Shown here one piece after another: positions 33,843 to 46,905 of a stretch of 64,000 nucleotides of DNA (position 1 is its first letter; the number at the start of each line of letters is the position of its first letter). The stretch is taken from assembly GCA_002943765.1 (NCBI GenBank), contig PQWQ01000008.1, forward strand, positions 1,736,001-1,800,000. The letters run 5' to 3'. This DNA is from Psoroptes ovis (Eukaryota > Arthropoda > Arachnida > Sarcoptiformes > Psoroptidae). The translations under genes were made by a program, and so were the position numbers. The notes below the pieces were generated by a model. That model saw only the letters and a program-made list of their open reading frames with translations, did not search any database and was not told where the DNA came from.

Positions 33843-35460
33843 GATAAATCAATCGGCCCTTTAACGAGCGCTAATTTAAGGATTCGAAATTTGATTCTTA
33901 ATTCTCATTCCTTTAACTATTGATCAACGATTAACTTCACCGAATCCATCAAATATATCAACGATCATCCAACGACTATCAAGTAAGTAGCAAACATACT
34001 CCATACTCTCTCTCTCTGAAGACATTGATTAATTATCATCACCAAGTGATTAATGAACTTTTCAACTAACCAACAGCAGCTCAATAAATCTTTCAAAGTT
34101 CAACAGCAGAAAAACATTTAAGAACATTCGAAAAACATTCATAAAATCTGTTATTCAACAGATAATTTAGACATTCGATGATCATCGAAGATCATCAGAA
34201 GATCATCGAATGGTAGCAAATCATCGAATGATGGCCAAGAAATTAATTAATTAACATGTGAAACATGTTAATTAATTGACATCGTCAAAGTTATCATGTA
34301 TCATGTTAACATAACAAATTGGTCATAAATATTCGACAGAATTACTTCAATGATCATCAATGTCCATGACTAGCATCGAAGACTGGATGACTTTGGATGA
34401 ATTACGACTGATTGGTGGCCGGGAGCCAAAATAAGCCGGGTCACGGGTGCTCAAATTCGTGAAATCTCGGTGAAATAAGAGATGATCGACAAGGGTCTTG
34501 ATGGTGATGGTGATTTGTAATCTTGTAGAAATGACAAGTAGCTGAAGACTTTGGGTCACAAATCTTTGAAGATTGACTTTGACACATGAAGATTTTGAGG
34601 TTTTGTAAAAGGTTCACAAGGGTTCATAAGGGTATCTTGAATGAAGCATATACATTTCAAAGGCTATACATTACCCTTATTGGTGAAGCAAATATTTCAA
34701 ATGCAAAGGCTAAGGCTATACATTTACACACTATCATTGATATTCCATTATAGAAATATGTCAAATGTCACATTTGATTTGTATTTTTTGACATTTTTAA
34801 AATGATATTTTTTCAATTTCAGATTCATTTTCATCTTGTTGAATTGTCAATCATCATATTATCATTGACGATTGATAATTGAATGGTAATTTGATGAGTG
34901 TTCAGCTATTATTGATAATTGATGAGCAGTGATTAATCGTCGATTATCGATTAATCAATGATTATCAATTGAACAATCGATGATTGATTGATATGGCCAC
35001 CAACATCAGCCGAATCTCAAGATAAATAGTGGTTCTCTAAGGTTTGATTACTTCAAATATTCGATATCTTCGCACAGTCTTGGTCTCAAGTCTTCCAATT
35101 ATCTTTATCTTCAATTGAAATTCTATTGTTTTCGATCGATCAATTGATGATGTCTTTGACGATTGAATATCTTTGACGATCGAATCTTTTCAATGATGAT
35201 TTTCGATCATCGTCAATTATCATCGATTGTTTAGAGATAATCTTCGAATAGATTTAATTGTTCAATTGTTTAATCAATCAATCAATCAATCGATGATAAT
35301 CGATTGTCTTGACTCCTGCAATTATGACCAATCATCATCATCATCATCATCACCAATCATTAAACGTTCGAAATTATCATCAAAAAATGATGCATCAATT
35401 GATGGCTGAATCATTTGGTTGTTCATTCATTTTGTGGATTTGAAGAAAATATTGAATTAA

Positions 35461-35607
35461 CCCTTAGAACTCGAGGCATTTACAGCGCAAGCAAGCCAGC
35501 AGCTCTACGATTTTTTACACTCATGTAAAATGGTGACTGAGGGGCGCCTATAGAGTTGCTGCATTACATTTTTTGGTGAGTGATGCTCACCGCTCGAGTG
35601 CTAAGGG
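35461..35607. mobile_element. piggyBac-type MITE, copy 1
   Basis: 147 bp with inverted ends CCCTTAGAACTCGAG and CTCGAGTGCTAAGGG. The left flank is TTAA (35457-35460), the right flank TTAG (a mutated TTAA). No coding capacity. The second copy at 49054-49201 is in the opposite orientation. End sequence and TTAA target fit the piggyBac superfamily. Confidence 0.8.
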
Positions 35608-35849
35608 TTAGACCATTGAATTCATGTAAACAAAGAAAGTTCTAAATTCACTGAACTAATCACATAAATAAACTCATGAGTTTTTGTTTATTTTTAAGAA
35701 TAATATTGAAGAAAAATTGAAAATTTTCAAAAATTTTAAAGTAAATAAACCAAGTTGAAATTCTCATCATTATTATTATTCATTGATATTCTTTTTGATA
35801 AACTGAATGAGAATCGAATTGACAAGTGAAAAACATTATTCACCCGCTA

Positions 35850-36020
35850 AGCGGTCGGAACGTTCTTTTTTGCAGAAATTTTTTTGAAATTTCAGCAGTC
35901 GGCTGTTCTGCAGTAACAGTGATTGTTGCCCGTGACAGGCACGGGCAGACCATATTTAAAGCAAAATACTAAAAAAACGTAAAAATCCGATTACAAACAG
36001 TAGAACGGTCATTGTTTATA
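35850..36020. repeat. GCCCG-hairpin repeat copy
   Basis: Contains TGCCCGTG (loop ACAGG) CACGGGCA at 35927-35947, GGTCGGAACGTTC near 35868, and CGTAAAAATCCG near 35977. Shares these phrases with 45-150, 21.4-21.6 and 39.1-39.4 kb. Confidence 0.55.
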
Positions 36021-36786
36021 TTCTTTAAACCAAAAATTAAATGTATACGAATATTTAAATTAACAGAATGGATATATATATTTATTATAATATGTATCAA
36101 ATATAATTATGAATATAAAAAAAATATAAACAACAGAATACATACGAATAATTTATGAAATAATCATAATTCATAAATTATTTCGTAATTAAATTTGATA
36201 TTATTATTTGAATATAATATAATATGACTATGTTTATGTGTATGATCTCAACGTTCTTGGGTATATTCCGGGTTGTTTTATATCCTGGTGATGTTATTAA
36301 ATGATGGCCGAAACAGTGGTCGAATGACAGCAAATAGTTGAAACATAAACTGAATTTAAACGGACCCTAAAAGGTTCCCAAGGTACCAAGTGGCCATGAT
36401 GTTTATCAGGGTCAATATGACAAGTTTATCTATAACGGTATCAATCGGTATTATTTACACGAGGACCGAAAGGATTCACTGTGAACAGCATGCTGTGAAT
36501 TATGGCCGTTATGACTTCAGTCATCTGAAGCCATTGTGGCCATTATCTGTGTAACTATTCATATAGATTGTTATCTCTGGTCCGTTTAGATGTTATCAAT
36601 TTTTCAGAAATTTTTTTTGAAAATTTTCAAAAAAAAATTCTGAAAAATTTCCTCGATATGGGGCCATCCGTATACATCATGTACGTATCGAGTCATGATC
36701 ATTGATTAGGGGGCCATTACGGTGATGATCAATGATCATTTGAGCGGTGGAAAAAATGCCAGATACCTCAACCGATGATCATTAAT

Positions 36787-36808
36787 GTGTGTGTGTGTGT
36801 GTGTGTGG
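36787..36808. repeat. GT microsatellite
   Basis: About eleven uninterrupted GT units. Confidence 0.9.
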
Positions 36809-37295
36809 TACTCGCTCATTTTGATCAGTTGATATTGGCAGCACACATACACAAACAATGTTAACCGCCGAATTAACCGCCATCAATTTGATGGTAACCA
36901 GAAAAACAACCAGATACGTATAAAATCATCAAAATTGATGATGTTTTTTGTTTTTTTTTTTTTTTTTTTGTGAATTAATTTAATTACGGATTCGAAAAGA
37001 ATCAAATTAAATTCAATTTTGGGTTATTCATATATATCGTCAATACGTAATATTCTTGAAGCAGAACATGGCTTTGGAGGTCTTTGTCGAAGGTTTTTAA
37101 AAAGATTTTGGCCGAAGAACTCGACTCAGGTCAAGAGCCAAAGGACTTGTAGATATTTGGCAACTAAAAGAACCGAAAAGTAAAGAATTGTAATTGGTCC
37201 TGAATATTCGAAGAAAAATTGATAATTTTTCAATAATTTCACTATTTTTTTCATTTGTCACCACCCACTTTTTTCATATTTCTATGTATATATGA

Positions 37296-37322
37296 GATAA
37301 AATAGGCTCCGCCTATTTTATC
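37296..37322. repeat. Perfect 12-bp hairpin
   Basis: GATAAAATAGGC, loop TCC, GCCTATTTTATC. It lies about 460 bp upstream of the HAND ATG and could be a structured 5' UTR or regulatory element. Confidence 0.6.
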
Positions 37323-37784
37323 AGCACAATAGTTGTGATTGTATTAACTAAGCTAATTGTGAGTGACAAGCCACGCCTTTTATAGGCGTTTTTTAAACAA
37401 AAAAAAACTTGAATTTCAATTTTCAATTTTTCTTTGTTTAAAAAAAAAAAACATATTTGCATATTTACGGAACATCAAACCAAACATCAACAATAATCTT
37501 TCAATTTGATGCTTTAAATTGCCATAAAAGTCAAACAACGAAAATAAACCGCATCAATTTTTGAATAGTGAAAAACAAAAGCATTTTGATCGTGAAAAAT
37601 ATCAAAATTCCGAAGTTTTGCGGGCGAATTCGGTGAAATTCGACAGAAAATCGTTTAGAAAATTGAACCATCCATATATTCAATTATCATTGTTTAGATT
37701 CCGTTGAAAATTTTCCCGCATTTTCCAGCGATTTCCAACCTTTTAAGACCTTCAAAGGACATCACCTCCAACATCTTGATCGTC

Positions 37785-40700
37785 ATGGACTTGGATTTCA
37801 TATCCAGCTATCATCAATCATCGCAGCAGCAGCAATCGCTGCTGCCATCAATCACATCATCGGCCGCATTGTCTCGACCACCTACACCGTTACCATCACC
37901 CTCAGCATCGTCTATGCCATTCGCAGCATCGGTGCCGCTACCACATGCGTCGGATGATCATCTGCAGGGGTCCGCCGCATCCACATATTTGAATCCATAT
38001 TATCATCAACCAACGGCCACATTCACATCTCCGAACGATTATTACTATTTCAACAGCAATCAACAACAACAACACTGTCAAAATAGTCATCAATATTATT
38101 ACGCAAGTTATGCAGGTTATGCAATGAATAATTATACGGCCAATGGTCACTTGGATCCAGGGGTATTCGGTGATTACTTCGGTCCCGAAGATACTCGAAG
38201 TCTTTACAGGCCACCGGCGGCAACAACGGCCATGGCCTCACCCGTCAAAGCGGACCACGACGCAATCGCAGCTCATGAGAAAGCCAAATGGTCTACGCGG
38301 CCGGATGATGCGGATGACCCCGTGCGGATAACGGAATTATCGACGACCAAAGCGTCCAACGAGCGGTTCGATTTCGGCAGCTACAACCCAGTCGGCCATA
38401 CGTCATCGACGAATGACCCATCGATGATCGATGGCCGCAGCGATGGCGAAGGCCGATCATTCGATGAATGTTCAGCCGGGGGCAAAGACTACGAGTATAT
38501 CGCAAGCGATTCATGCTGCGACAGCCAACGCAACGATGATTGTGACCCTGGGTCAAATTACATAACTATAACCCGTACAACGACCAATGGCGATGTCATT
38601 CAAATCGTAACCAGGCGGCGTTCGGCCAACAAAAAAGAACGCCGTCGAACTCAATCGATTAATTCAGCATTCAGCAACCTTCGGGACTGCATCCCGAACG
38701 TACCGGCCGATACAAAGTTGTCGAAAATCAAAACCTTACGGTTGGCCACCAATTACATTACATATTTGATGAAACTCCTAAATAGCCCACTGGAAAATTG
38801 TATGACCTTGTTGGCCGAAGGTTTTCGTGCTGATCTTTCGAATGCCAAACGTTCGACGCAACAGAATCGTATCGAAACACAAAATGTAAGTCGAATTTTT
38901 TGATTTTGTTTATTTGATTCAATCGATGATTTGACCATCATTAACCATTCGATGGTGGAAACAATCGATATTCGTTGTTGATTTTCGATGTTTGTTTGAT
39001 GATTAGTATGATGATGAACTTCCAAAGCTATTTAGTTGACCATAAGTAAAACCACCACAGTTAATACCACAGCTTATGACCGTAGTGATGTTTAGGCGAG
39101 ATTTTTTGCAGTTTAGCTTGTGACCTGCCAAGCCCGAGCCAAACTCGGGCTACAAAAAGTGCATGCTAAGCAGTCAGTCAAATTTTCTAAAATTGAGATT
39201 TTAGCTGTCACTATTGACACTGTAAAAGTTATTTTTGCCCGTGTGAGACACGGGCAAGATAGTTTTATTGTTAAAAATTTTAGTCGTAAAAATACGGTCA
39301 GTGACTGTAAGATACAGATTTTTAGATTTCCAAAGTGACAGCTTAAAGAGCATTTTTGTAATATTGGGCAACCAATACTGGTGACTGTATGAGCTCGTAG
39401 TAACCACAGAAACTTTAATTCAGTCTAATTTAGTCAAGTTTAGCTTAGTTTCAATTTTAAAAGATGTTCAGTTTTAACAAATGGACACAATAACATATCA
39501 TTGATTTTGATAGTCACTTTTTTGATATCTTTGAGTTATTTAGTTGATATTTTGTTTACATTATCAGTGTATGACGTTACAATGTAACGTTTTTGATTTT
39601 TGAAAATTTCAAATAAATTTCAAAATTTTCAAAAACATCATTGATTGTTTATATTATCTAATCATCATCAATGATGATTATTATTCAAATTTTTAAATGG
39701 TTATTTCAAGGCTATACATCGAATATCCATCAATTCGATGTAAACATCTTGCGTAGCATCTCTCTCTTGGTTCGAAGCATCTTCGAACACTGAGAAACTG
39801 ATCGATCGTGACCTTCGGCATCAGCAGCCAAAGATTATGACCTGCATAATTGACATCATCGAATGTACTGCTGATGCTGCTGCTGGTGATGATATCATCG
39901 AATGATGATCATCATCATTCGATGATTAATTAAGTCAATTTAAATGGTGAATATGTCGTCGATCATCGAAATGGTAATGAAGATATTCGATTCGAAAGAT
40001 ATCTCCGAAGACATTGTCAACAAATTGTCACCAGAAACTTGACAAATCTATGGGAAAATTCAATGATAATCATAATAAAGACAATGATAATGGTGATGAT
40101 TGAAATTAATTATCATAATTATTACAATTAGCGCTCGAATATTCAATGATATCTTCGAATGATGATAATTTCGAATTCGAATGATGGTACATTCGATGAT
40201 ATATGACCTTTGATATATGATTTCTTCGTACGAATATCTTCGTATAAATATAAATATGTCACCAATTCACATATTTACAGTTATTATCTTCATATCAATC
40301 GTTATCTATATATTCGATTAGTCTTTGATGAGTGATTGTTGACGGCCGTCGATTGTCTTTGATTGCCTTGGTGGCCGCTTTCGGGCCATTTTTATCTTTT
40401 AGACGAGTAAGACGACGAAATGTGGCCAATAAAAAATAAAATCAATTTATTTGTCTAGTCACGTCTATATTAGATATTTTTGATTGTTAATTGCTTATTT
40501 GGTGATATATGAAATTTCACAAATATCGTTATCATTTATAGCCTTGATGCGCACTAACACCGTAAAAAACATGTCTTCAAACCATTCTTGATGGTTTACG
40601 ACCAACGATTTTTGAGCAACATCGAAGACATTATCAATGGTCATGTAAGCGATGTCATTCAACCCTTTAGGCCATAAGACTGTAAAGAAAGGATTCGAAG

Positions 40701-41815
40701 AATACGAAAAGGGTTCGAAGACTGTGAATAAAAAATTTTATGGTCAATCGGCTATGATATGTATGAGGATTCGAATGATTAAATTACATTTCGAAAAAAA
40801 TGGTGGAAAATTGTATCAAATACAACCAAACAATCAAATACATGCATATTCATAAGTTGAAATATATTTGAACGGAACCTAAATACACACCAACCAAAAA
40901 TATGATGTAATTTGATATCGTGTAAATGATAAACGAAATAATTTCATTGCCCTGACTTTAAAAATTGACATCGAACGAATTCAAGCCGAATTGATATCAA
41001 CATACCGACTGACCTATCGATGGTGTCATCATGTGAAAGATTTTTTGATACAATGTATAGCCTTACATATGTGTAAGGGTATATAGCCATACATGTATAA
41101 TAGTGTATAGCTCTACACATGTATAAGGGTGTATGAAAGTGTGTGTGTATGGATGTATAGTCTTGCATGTATCAGGGTGTATGTATAGCCTTGCATGTGT
41201 GTGAGCGTGCTGTTACGCGACATGGCCGCCACATCTGTTACGCTGGCTTTGTGTCTATGGATGATGATGCTGATGATCATAATTAAATTATTTGATTCGA
41301 ATTATCTTCCCATACAGGAAATACAACGACAATTACGATTACAGCAATATAAACAATCGATTATATCGAATAAAAAACAACATCAAAATCAACAAAAATC
41401 CAAGATGGCGGCGGCGGGTAGAAATTCGAAACAATCGATTATCAACAGTAGAAGCATCAGCAATAACACTGACCACGGCCACAATGATCAAAATCGAACG
41501 ATTTATCCAGACCAACAACCGCAGCTGACCACAACGCCACCTATCGCTTCCCCGACCCTTCCTCATCCACCACCACCCTTTCAACCATCAGTACCTACCT
41601 TACCATCTTCGATGCAATTATCACCACCATCATCATCAGCGTCTTCACCGTCGTCGTCGTCGTTGCCATCATCATCGATGATCATCGATAGGTGTCCACC
41701 ACCACCACCAGTACCACCGCTACCACCACCACCAATTACCACAGATAATTATGCAACAACAATGATGATGTATGATCAATCAAAACAAACAAATAATTTA
41801 TGGACATTTCCATGA
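37785..41815 (+). CDS. HAND: HAND-type bHLH transcription factor
   Basis: Class II bHLH regulator of heart and visceral mesoderm in animals. Exon 1 is 37785-38885, the intron 38886-41317 (2432 nt, GTAAGT...CCCATACAG) and exon 2 41318-41815, about 532 residues. The bHLH lies near residues 276-332: ANKKERRRTQSINSAF, LRDCIPNVPADTKLSKIKTL and RLATNYITYLMKLL; NVPADTKLSKIKTLRLAT is diagnostic of HAND. The N-terminus is Ser/Gln/Ala-rich, with YYYASYAGYAMNNY. Exon 2 was joined on splice quality and matching phase (EIQRQLRLQQ...); it is Pro/Ser-rich (PPPPPVPPLPPPP) and lacks the vertebrate C-terminal GWPQHVW motif, ending LWTFP, so exon 2 is less certain (about 0.6) than exon 1. The ATG is the first Met in frame. 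Confidence 0.87.
39080..39420. repeat. GCCCG-hairpin repeat copy in HAND intron
   Basis: Two 8-bp-arm hairpins with 5-nt loops: AGCCCGAG/CTCGGGCT at 39131-39151 and TGCCCGTG/CACGGGCA at 39236-39256. CGTAAAAATACGGTCAGTGA follows near 39287. The longest of four related copies; no coding capacity recognised. Confidence 0.6.
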
Positions 41816-42331
41816 TAATCACTGAGATTATCATGTAATCAAAAGGTGCACGTGTTTACGTATTACGTGCTTTATGTAAACACGTGCTCACATAACACGT
41901 GCAAAAACCAGCGAAAACAAACAGAAACAACAGAACAACCACCAAAAACAATACAACTCAATTAATCGAATGAATTTCCGAAAACCTTCGGAATCAAAAC
42001 ACCCGTACCTTTCAATCAGGGCCATTTGAGGCTTCTTCGAGCTAAAAAATGATTTATGGACCCCGAATAACCAAAAGAATACGTGCAAAAACACGTGTTC
42101 AAGCCACCGAAAACACTTAGATACCAGACAGGCATACAGATACACTCATAAATCAATCATTTCATGGAATCATTTCGTGAAATTTGAAACTTAAAATTCA
42201 TTAAAACAAATTACATTGAAAACAGATGATTACGCGGTGATTAAATTGCACTTGAAATCAGCTGATCATGGCTGATGGTGGCTGCGCAAATTGCTGGATT
42301 AACAACAATCGATTAATCGATTGTTTATGGA
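41816..42331. other. Intergenic, CACGTG cluster
   Basis: Between convergent HAND (+) and the amine oxidase gene (-). Holds four CACGTG sites (41849, 41881, 41896, 42092) and an inverted repeat GCACGTGTTTAC / GTAAACACGTGC (41848-41859 and 41876-41887). No ORF of interest. Confidence 0.6.
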
Positions 42332-43996
42332 TCAACTTTGATTCGTAAATATTTCGGCTGCCGTACGGCCCGTAAGGTATGCACCGTGTACGGTTGAAAA
42401 GTATTCGGCGTGCGTTGCTTCACCGCTGAAGACTATGGCTGGCTGCGGACATACACAAAGGGTCGAAGACATCAAAAATCAGTCAAAGATGATCAATCGA
42501 ATGGTAAATTGACTTACATATTCATCGGTTGGCCGCAAATAAATTGGTTTGGCCAATAGCTCGATATCTTCGGGACTTGAATTTCGGCTTATGTATGAAT
42601 ATGACCCAAGCGCATACGGATCACGACCCCAACGGGTACAAATGACATTATCAGCTGGTGGGAAATCAATGCGGCCAAAAATACGCCGGAAAACTTCGGT
42701 CAGCTGATCATTGATTTGTCGTTCGGTAAGCTGTTCGAATTCGGCTGCTTCGACGCCCGATAACCATAGTTGAATACAATGTTCGGATATACGATAAATC
42801 GAATAGATTTTTTCGTACCATGGCCGTTTTAGGGTCGTATTGTGGCCATTGTTGCATTTACGGACATCTGATTGTGGCCACAGCAACATAATTTCATCAA
42901 TTAATTGATTATTTCGTTCGAATAATTCCGTTATCAATGATCGACATGAATATTCCATGAATAACTTGTCAACAATATCGATACCCATACGATGGATACA
43001 ATCGATTTTATATCGTGGTAATTGTGGTATGAACAGATCTTGATCGATGTGTTTTTTCAAATAACTCAATGGTAATGTTGATATCAGATGTTTACATCGA
43101 AATTTTGTTATTCCACCATTATGACTTGACGGGCTTTCACATTCAATTTCAATGGGAAAATTGCTCATTTCATCATTGTGGCCATCGAATCCTGGCCATC
43201 TGACGTGTTTCACCGGACATTCGAGATGATATTCAAAGCGTGGACCATTCTGATCGTTAGTCGGACCCTGTTCATCATCGATTGTATCGAATTGATCAAT
43301 TTCTTCCAGCAAAACATTGATCAACGAACAATAACCGGCCGAAATGGTGATATGTGGCCCTAAGAATTCTTTGTATTGATCAAAATACTTGAGGCTTACA
43401 TCGTACAGCTGGTCACAACCGCTGATACATGTTTCACGTCGTATCAGTGATGCGAATAGCTGGCGGTAGATCGTTTCATTTTGATTATCGTTGATGCATT
43501 CACTGGCGATCCATTTATCAATTTCATCATCCAAATATCGGCCCATTGAATCATTGTATTTCGACATGATCAACTCATCATCATGGTCACCGGTCAAGAA
43601 TCGCGCCGTATTCTTCAGCATCAACGAATATCGTTCATAAACTCGTCGAATCAACTTTTGATCAATAAATTGACCATCACCATCATCGTTATCACATTGT
43701 AATGCTTGTACATTGTATGTCAATCGATCATTACCGATATTGGCCGTATTCAATATCCCATGACGATATAATAGTTCATAGATTGGATTATCAATAATCC
43801 CATGTATCCAATTGGCACCGATTTCAATTTTTTTCTCTTCAATTTTCGTCCGCGACGTAAGAATACGGCCACCGAAACGGTCACGTGCTTCAACGAGGCC
43901 AATTTTACCTCGGAATCCGTTCTTCAATAAATGTAAAGCTGAGCTCAACCCCGCACATCCACCACCGATGATGATCAGGTCATAATCTTTGGTCAT
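42332..43996 (-). CDS. Polyamine oxidase-like flavin amine oxidase (SMOX/PAOX)
   Basis: FAD-dependent amine oxidase of the spermine/N1-acetylpolyamine oxidase type. Exon 1 is 43996-42518, the intron 42517-42443 (75 nt) and exon 2 42442-42332, total 529 residues. Seen: an N-terminal dinucleotide fold DLIIIGGGCAGLSSALHLL, EARDRFGGRILT, IEIGANWIHG, the substrate-domain middle, then RWGRDPYALGSYSYI, and in exon 2 IVFSGEATHAEYFSTVHGAY and LTGRTAAEIF, the conserved FAD-binding C-terminus. The extra exon was found because the long exon stops just before the required GEATH motif. No signal peptide and no peroxisomal SKL-type tail. Histone demethylase LSD1 is excluded by the lack of SWIRM/tower domains. 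Substrate preference is not determinable. Confidence 0.9.
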
Positions 43997-44464
43997 TTCT
44001 TCAAATAATGATGATCACAATTCAAATAAATGTTTTTGACAGAAAAACTTTACGGAAATTCTGGTCGACGAAACGTGAGATGAAAAAGAAAGTTTCCAGA
44101 AATCGAATGTTTATTTTCGTTGACAATGAAAAAACGTTCGAAATTGAAAAAAACATTCGAAATTATCCTTGAATTTTCGATTGAAATTTGATCAATTTTA
44201 ATTTGATTTGAATCAAATTAAAATCAAATCAACTTTAATTTAAATAAAATCATTAAAAAATCGTTTATTGAGCTGCAAAAGTATGTGCAGAAGAAGTCAT
44301 TGTCAATCATACGATCAAAGACTAGACGTTATTTAGTTATTTTTGTATATGTAAAGATATGAATTGATTCGTTGATTAATCGTCGTTGCTGATATGATTG
44401 AATGTTTGTATATGAAATATTAATAAAATGATAAGATTTCAATAAAATTTGATAATGAAAATGA
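43997..44464. other. Spacer between SLC13 and amine oxidase genes
   Basis: 468 bp between two minus-strand genes: 3' flank of the SLC13 gene and promoter of the amine oxidase. A/T-rich; no motif I can single out. Confidence 0.6.
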
Positions 44465-46541
44465 TCAAATTTTCTCTAAAGCTGTCGTATTTGCCCATGC
44501 TGGCAATGAATTCAATGAAAACATTGGTGGGCCAAGTATGTATAGATTGCAAAACATAATAATCAAACAAATTGATTTTGTTATTGCACCAGGAATTATC
44601 TGTTCAAATGATCAATCGAAATGAATTGAATGATTAGATATTTAAATAAATGAATCAATGTTTACCGTATCGAATGGTTTTAATTTTGCATGCGATGCAA
44701 CCAATGCATTGGCCGGTGTACCGACTGGAAGAACGAATGCATATGAACATGATAATGTTACCGGTATGATGAGATACAGGGGATTTTTGCCCAGCAAAAA
44801 TGCCTTGAAAAATGATTTTTTGATAATGGAAATGATTAGATAACAAATCAATTGATAATATTCAATCAAAAAACATACGATTTGTCCTGAAATTGGTAAA
44901 AATACCGATGCAATAGCCGAATTACTGGCTAACTCTGTGGTTATCGATGATGTCATTGAAATTATCACAATAATTGACCAAAATGGTAATTGATTTATTT
45001 TGATTAGCTGTTCACTGATTGATCTCGTTAATCCTGAACTCTAAAATAGTGAATAATCAAAATTGGATAAAATTAATTGGATAAATCGATCAAAGGCTCT
45101 TACCAAGGCTGTATCGGCCATAGCAAATCCACCGCCACGCAACAATATAACACCCCATGCTAACTTGGCTTGCGTGTAATTCCAATCCAGCAGTGATTTG
45201 CTTGGATAAGGCCCAAATGGATTACTTGGGATACAAAATAACATGATGACCATCAATATGGCTGGTGTGGTGTCTTTTGGGATTCTTTGGCATAAAAATA
45301 ATTGAAATATTGCATCGAATCTCTTATGGAATTGACTTACATATCATGATTCAACAGACGTGACCAACCGGTCAAAAATTGTGGATCACGAAGCATCCAT
45401 AGAATGATTAATATTAAAAATACAAAGCAAACGGCACATTCATGAAATGTTACGCTGCCCAATTCATCATATTTTCGCCTTAAAGTGGCCATTGATTTGA
45501 TTTTCAATTTCTCCAATATGTTTGGCCGTAAATACACTTTGATAATGACCAACCAACAAATCAAGACACTTAATATCGTGGCTGGAAGACAAAATAGTAG
45601 CCATTTGGTATAATCAACATCTGGAACATCACCGTAGAATCTTAAAATTCAAAGAAATGAAAATTAATCATGAAATCATTGATCAGAATTATCAAAAACA
45701 TACTCATCAAGTACAAATTGAAATACTAAATTTGGACCATTACTCGTTAAGGTTGATGTACCACCAATGGTTGCTGAAAATGCTATACAAATGTACAGTA
45801 AACGACGAATATAATCGTATTCGGCTGGAATTTTTGCCCGTTTATTGGTTTTAAGACGTTTATCACTGTCAATGGCATCGTTGAATTTCGTATTATTGTT
45901 ATTATTATTACATTGATCAATACTTTCAAGTTCGAGAAAATTATTATTTTCAGTAGAATTCATATTGGAATTCGTACCGAAATTATCATTATTATTATAA
46001 ATTTCATCAATAACAACATCGGCAATCGGTATTATCATGGCCGTAGCTGCTGTATTAATAATCCATATGCCCAAAAACATTGTGATGAACATAAAACCGG
46101 CAAACACTGACCTCAAATCATTGCCAATAGTAATCAATATACGATATGCTAAACGTTTATGAAAACCACTGCTTTCCATTGCAATAGCAATAATAAGTGA
46201 TGCCATAAATAACATATTGGTTGATTTCAAATATGGTTCACATGTTTTTTCGGTTGAAGCCAGTCCAAACAATGGAAACAATGCGATCGGTAATAATGCA
46301 GTGACAGCCAGCGGTATTGGTTGAAATATCCAATAAATAATCATCAAAATCACAACAAAGGCACATTTTGATTCCTTTAATTAATATGATTATTGAAAAT
46401 ATGAAAAGAAATTCAACGAAAATGAATATTTTGAATTGAAAAACTTGCCATAGAACCAATGAACAGTAATGGTAACAACAATAATGGTGTCAATATTAAT
46501 ATTAAACCATTTTTACATTGATTTATAATACTTGGAAGCAT
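44465..46541 (-). CDS. SLC13-family sodium/carboxylate (citrate) cotransporter
   Basis: Plasma-membrane Na+-coupled di/tricarboxylate transporter (INDY/NaCT/NaDC group). Seven exons: 46541-46449, 46374-45704, 45640-45341, 45284-45104, 45040-44879, 44803-44666, 44599-44465, giving 559 residues, normal for the family. Seen: multiple hydrophobic segments; PLAVTALLPIALFPLFG; the first SNT-type loop IINTAATAMIIPI; the family signature FSATIGGTSTLTSNGPN; an Asn-rich cytosolic loop (about 50 residues) after TM4; PFGPYPSKSLLDW with GVILLRGGGFAMAD; TTELASNSAIASVFLP; and FVLPVGTPANALV. Intron 1 (46448-46375) uses a GC donor (ATG|GCAAGT). Other introns are GT-AG, 56-75 nt. Substrate (citrate, succinate or sulfate) cannot be fixed, though carboxylate is likelier. 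Confidence 0.92.
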
Positions 46542-46905
46542 TTTTTTGATGGCTGAAACTTCCAATTGAAATAAAAATGTAAGTTGAAATTCAATGAGAA
46601 TCAATTATTTATTATTATTTTAAGACTAATTTTATTTTATTCGAATTATTTTAGCTGCACATCATTTGAAATTCATAAATGAATTTATTGAATATTATGA
46701 ATTGAATCAATCGAATCAATCAATTGTAAAGCGAAATGATCATTGAAATGATTGAATATTTAAAAATCAATATCATCAAGCACCAGCATCAGCAGCAGTA
46801 AATAGACATATTGAAATAGATTTCAATATTCATATACGATTTCCTTTTATTCAATGTATTAGAATGAATGGATGAATGGTGAAAAAATGATCATATTTAA
46901 ATATA

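Larger units (their letters stand above)
33492..37784. other. Intergenic region between SUDS3 and HAND
   Basis: About 4.3 kb with no supported gene. Contents: a degenerate single palindrome with CCGGC box (E6, 33770-33842), CT/GA runs near 34005, a piggyBac-type MITE (35461-35607), a GCCCG-hairpin repeat (about 35850-36020), a GT microsatellite (about 36787-36808), T/A homopolymers and a perfect 12-bp-arm hairpin at 37296-37322. The last few hundred bp are probably the HAND promoter and 5' UTR. Confidence 0.6.

Noticed and set aside
35227..35409. 60-codon plus-strand ORF ending SSSSSSSPIIKRSK...
   Set aside because: TCA repeat origin, no partner exon, signal or homology; kept out of the gene list.
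40944..41317. ORFs just before HAND exon 2, including MCVSVLL... in frame with it
   Set aside because: The upstream part is simple GTGTAT-type repeat and intron; the strong CCCATACAG acceptor at 41317 marks the exon start instead.
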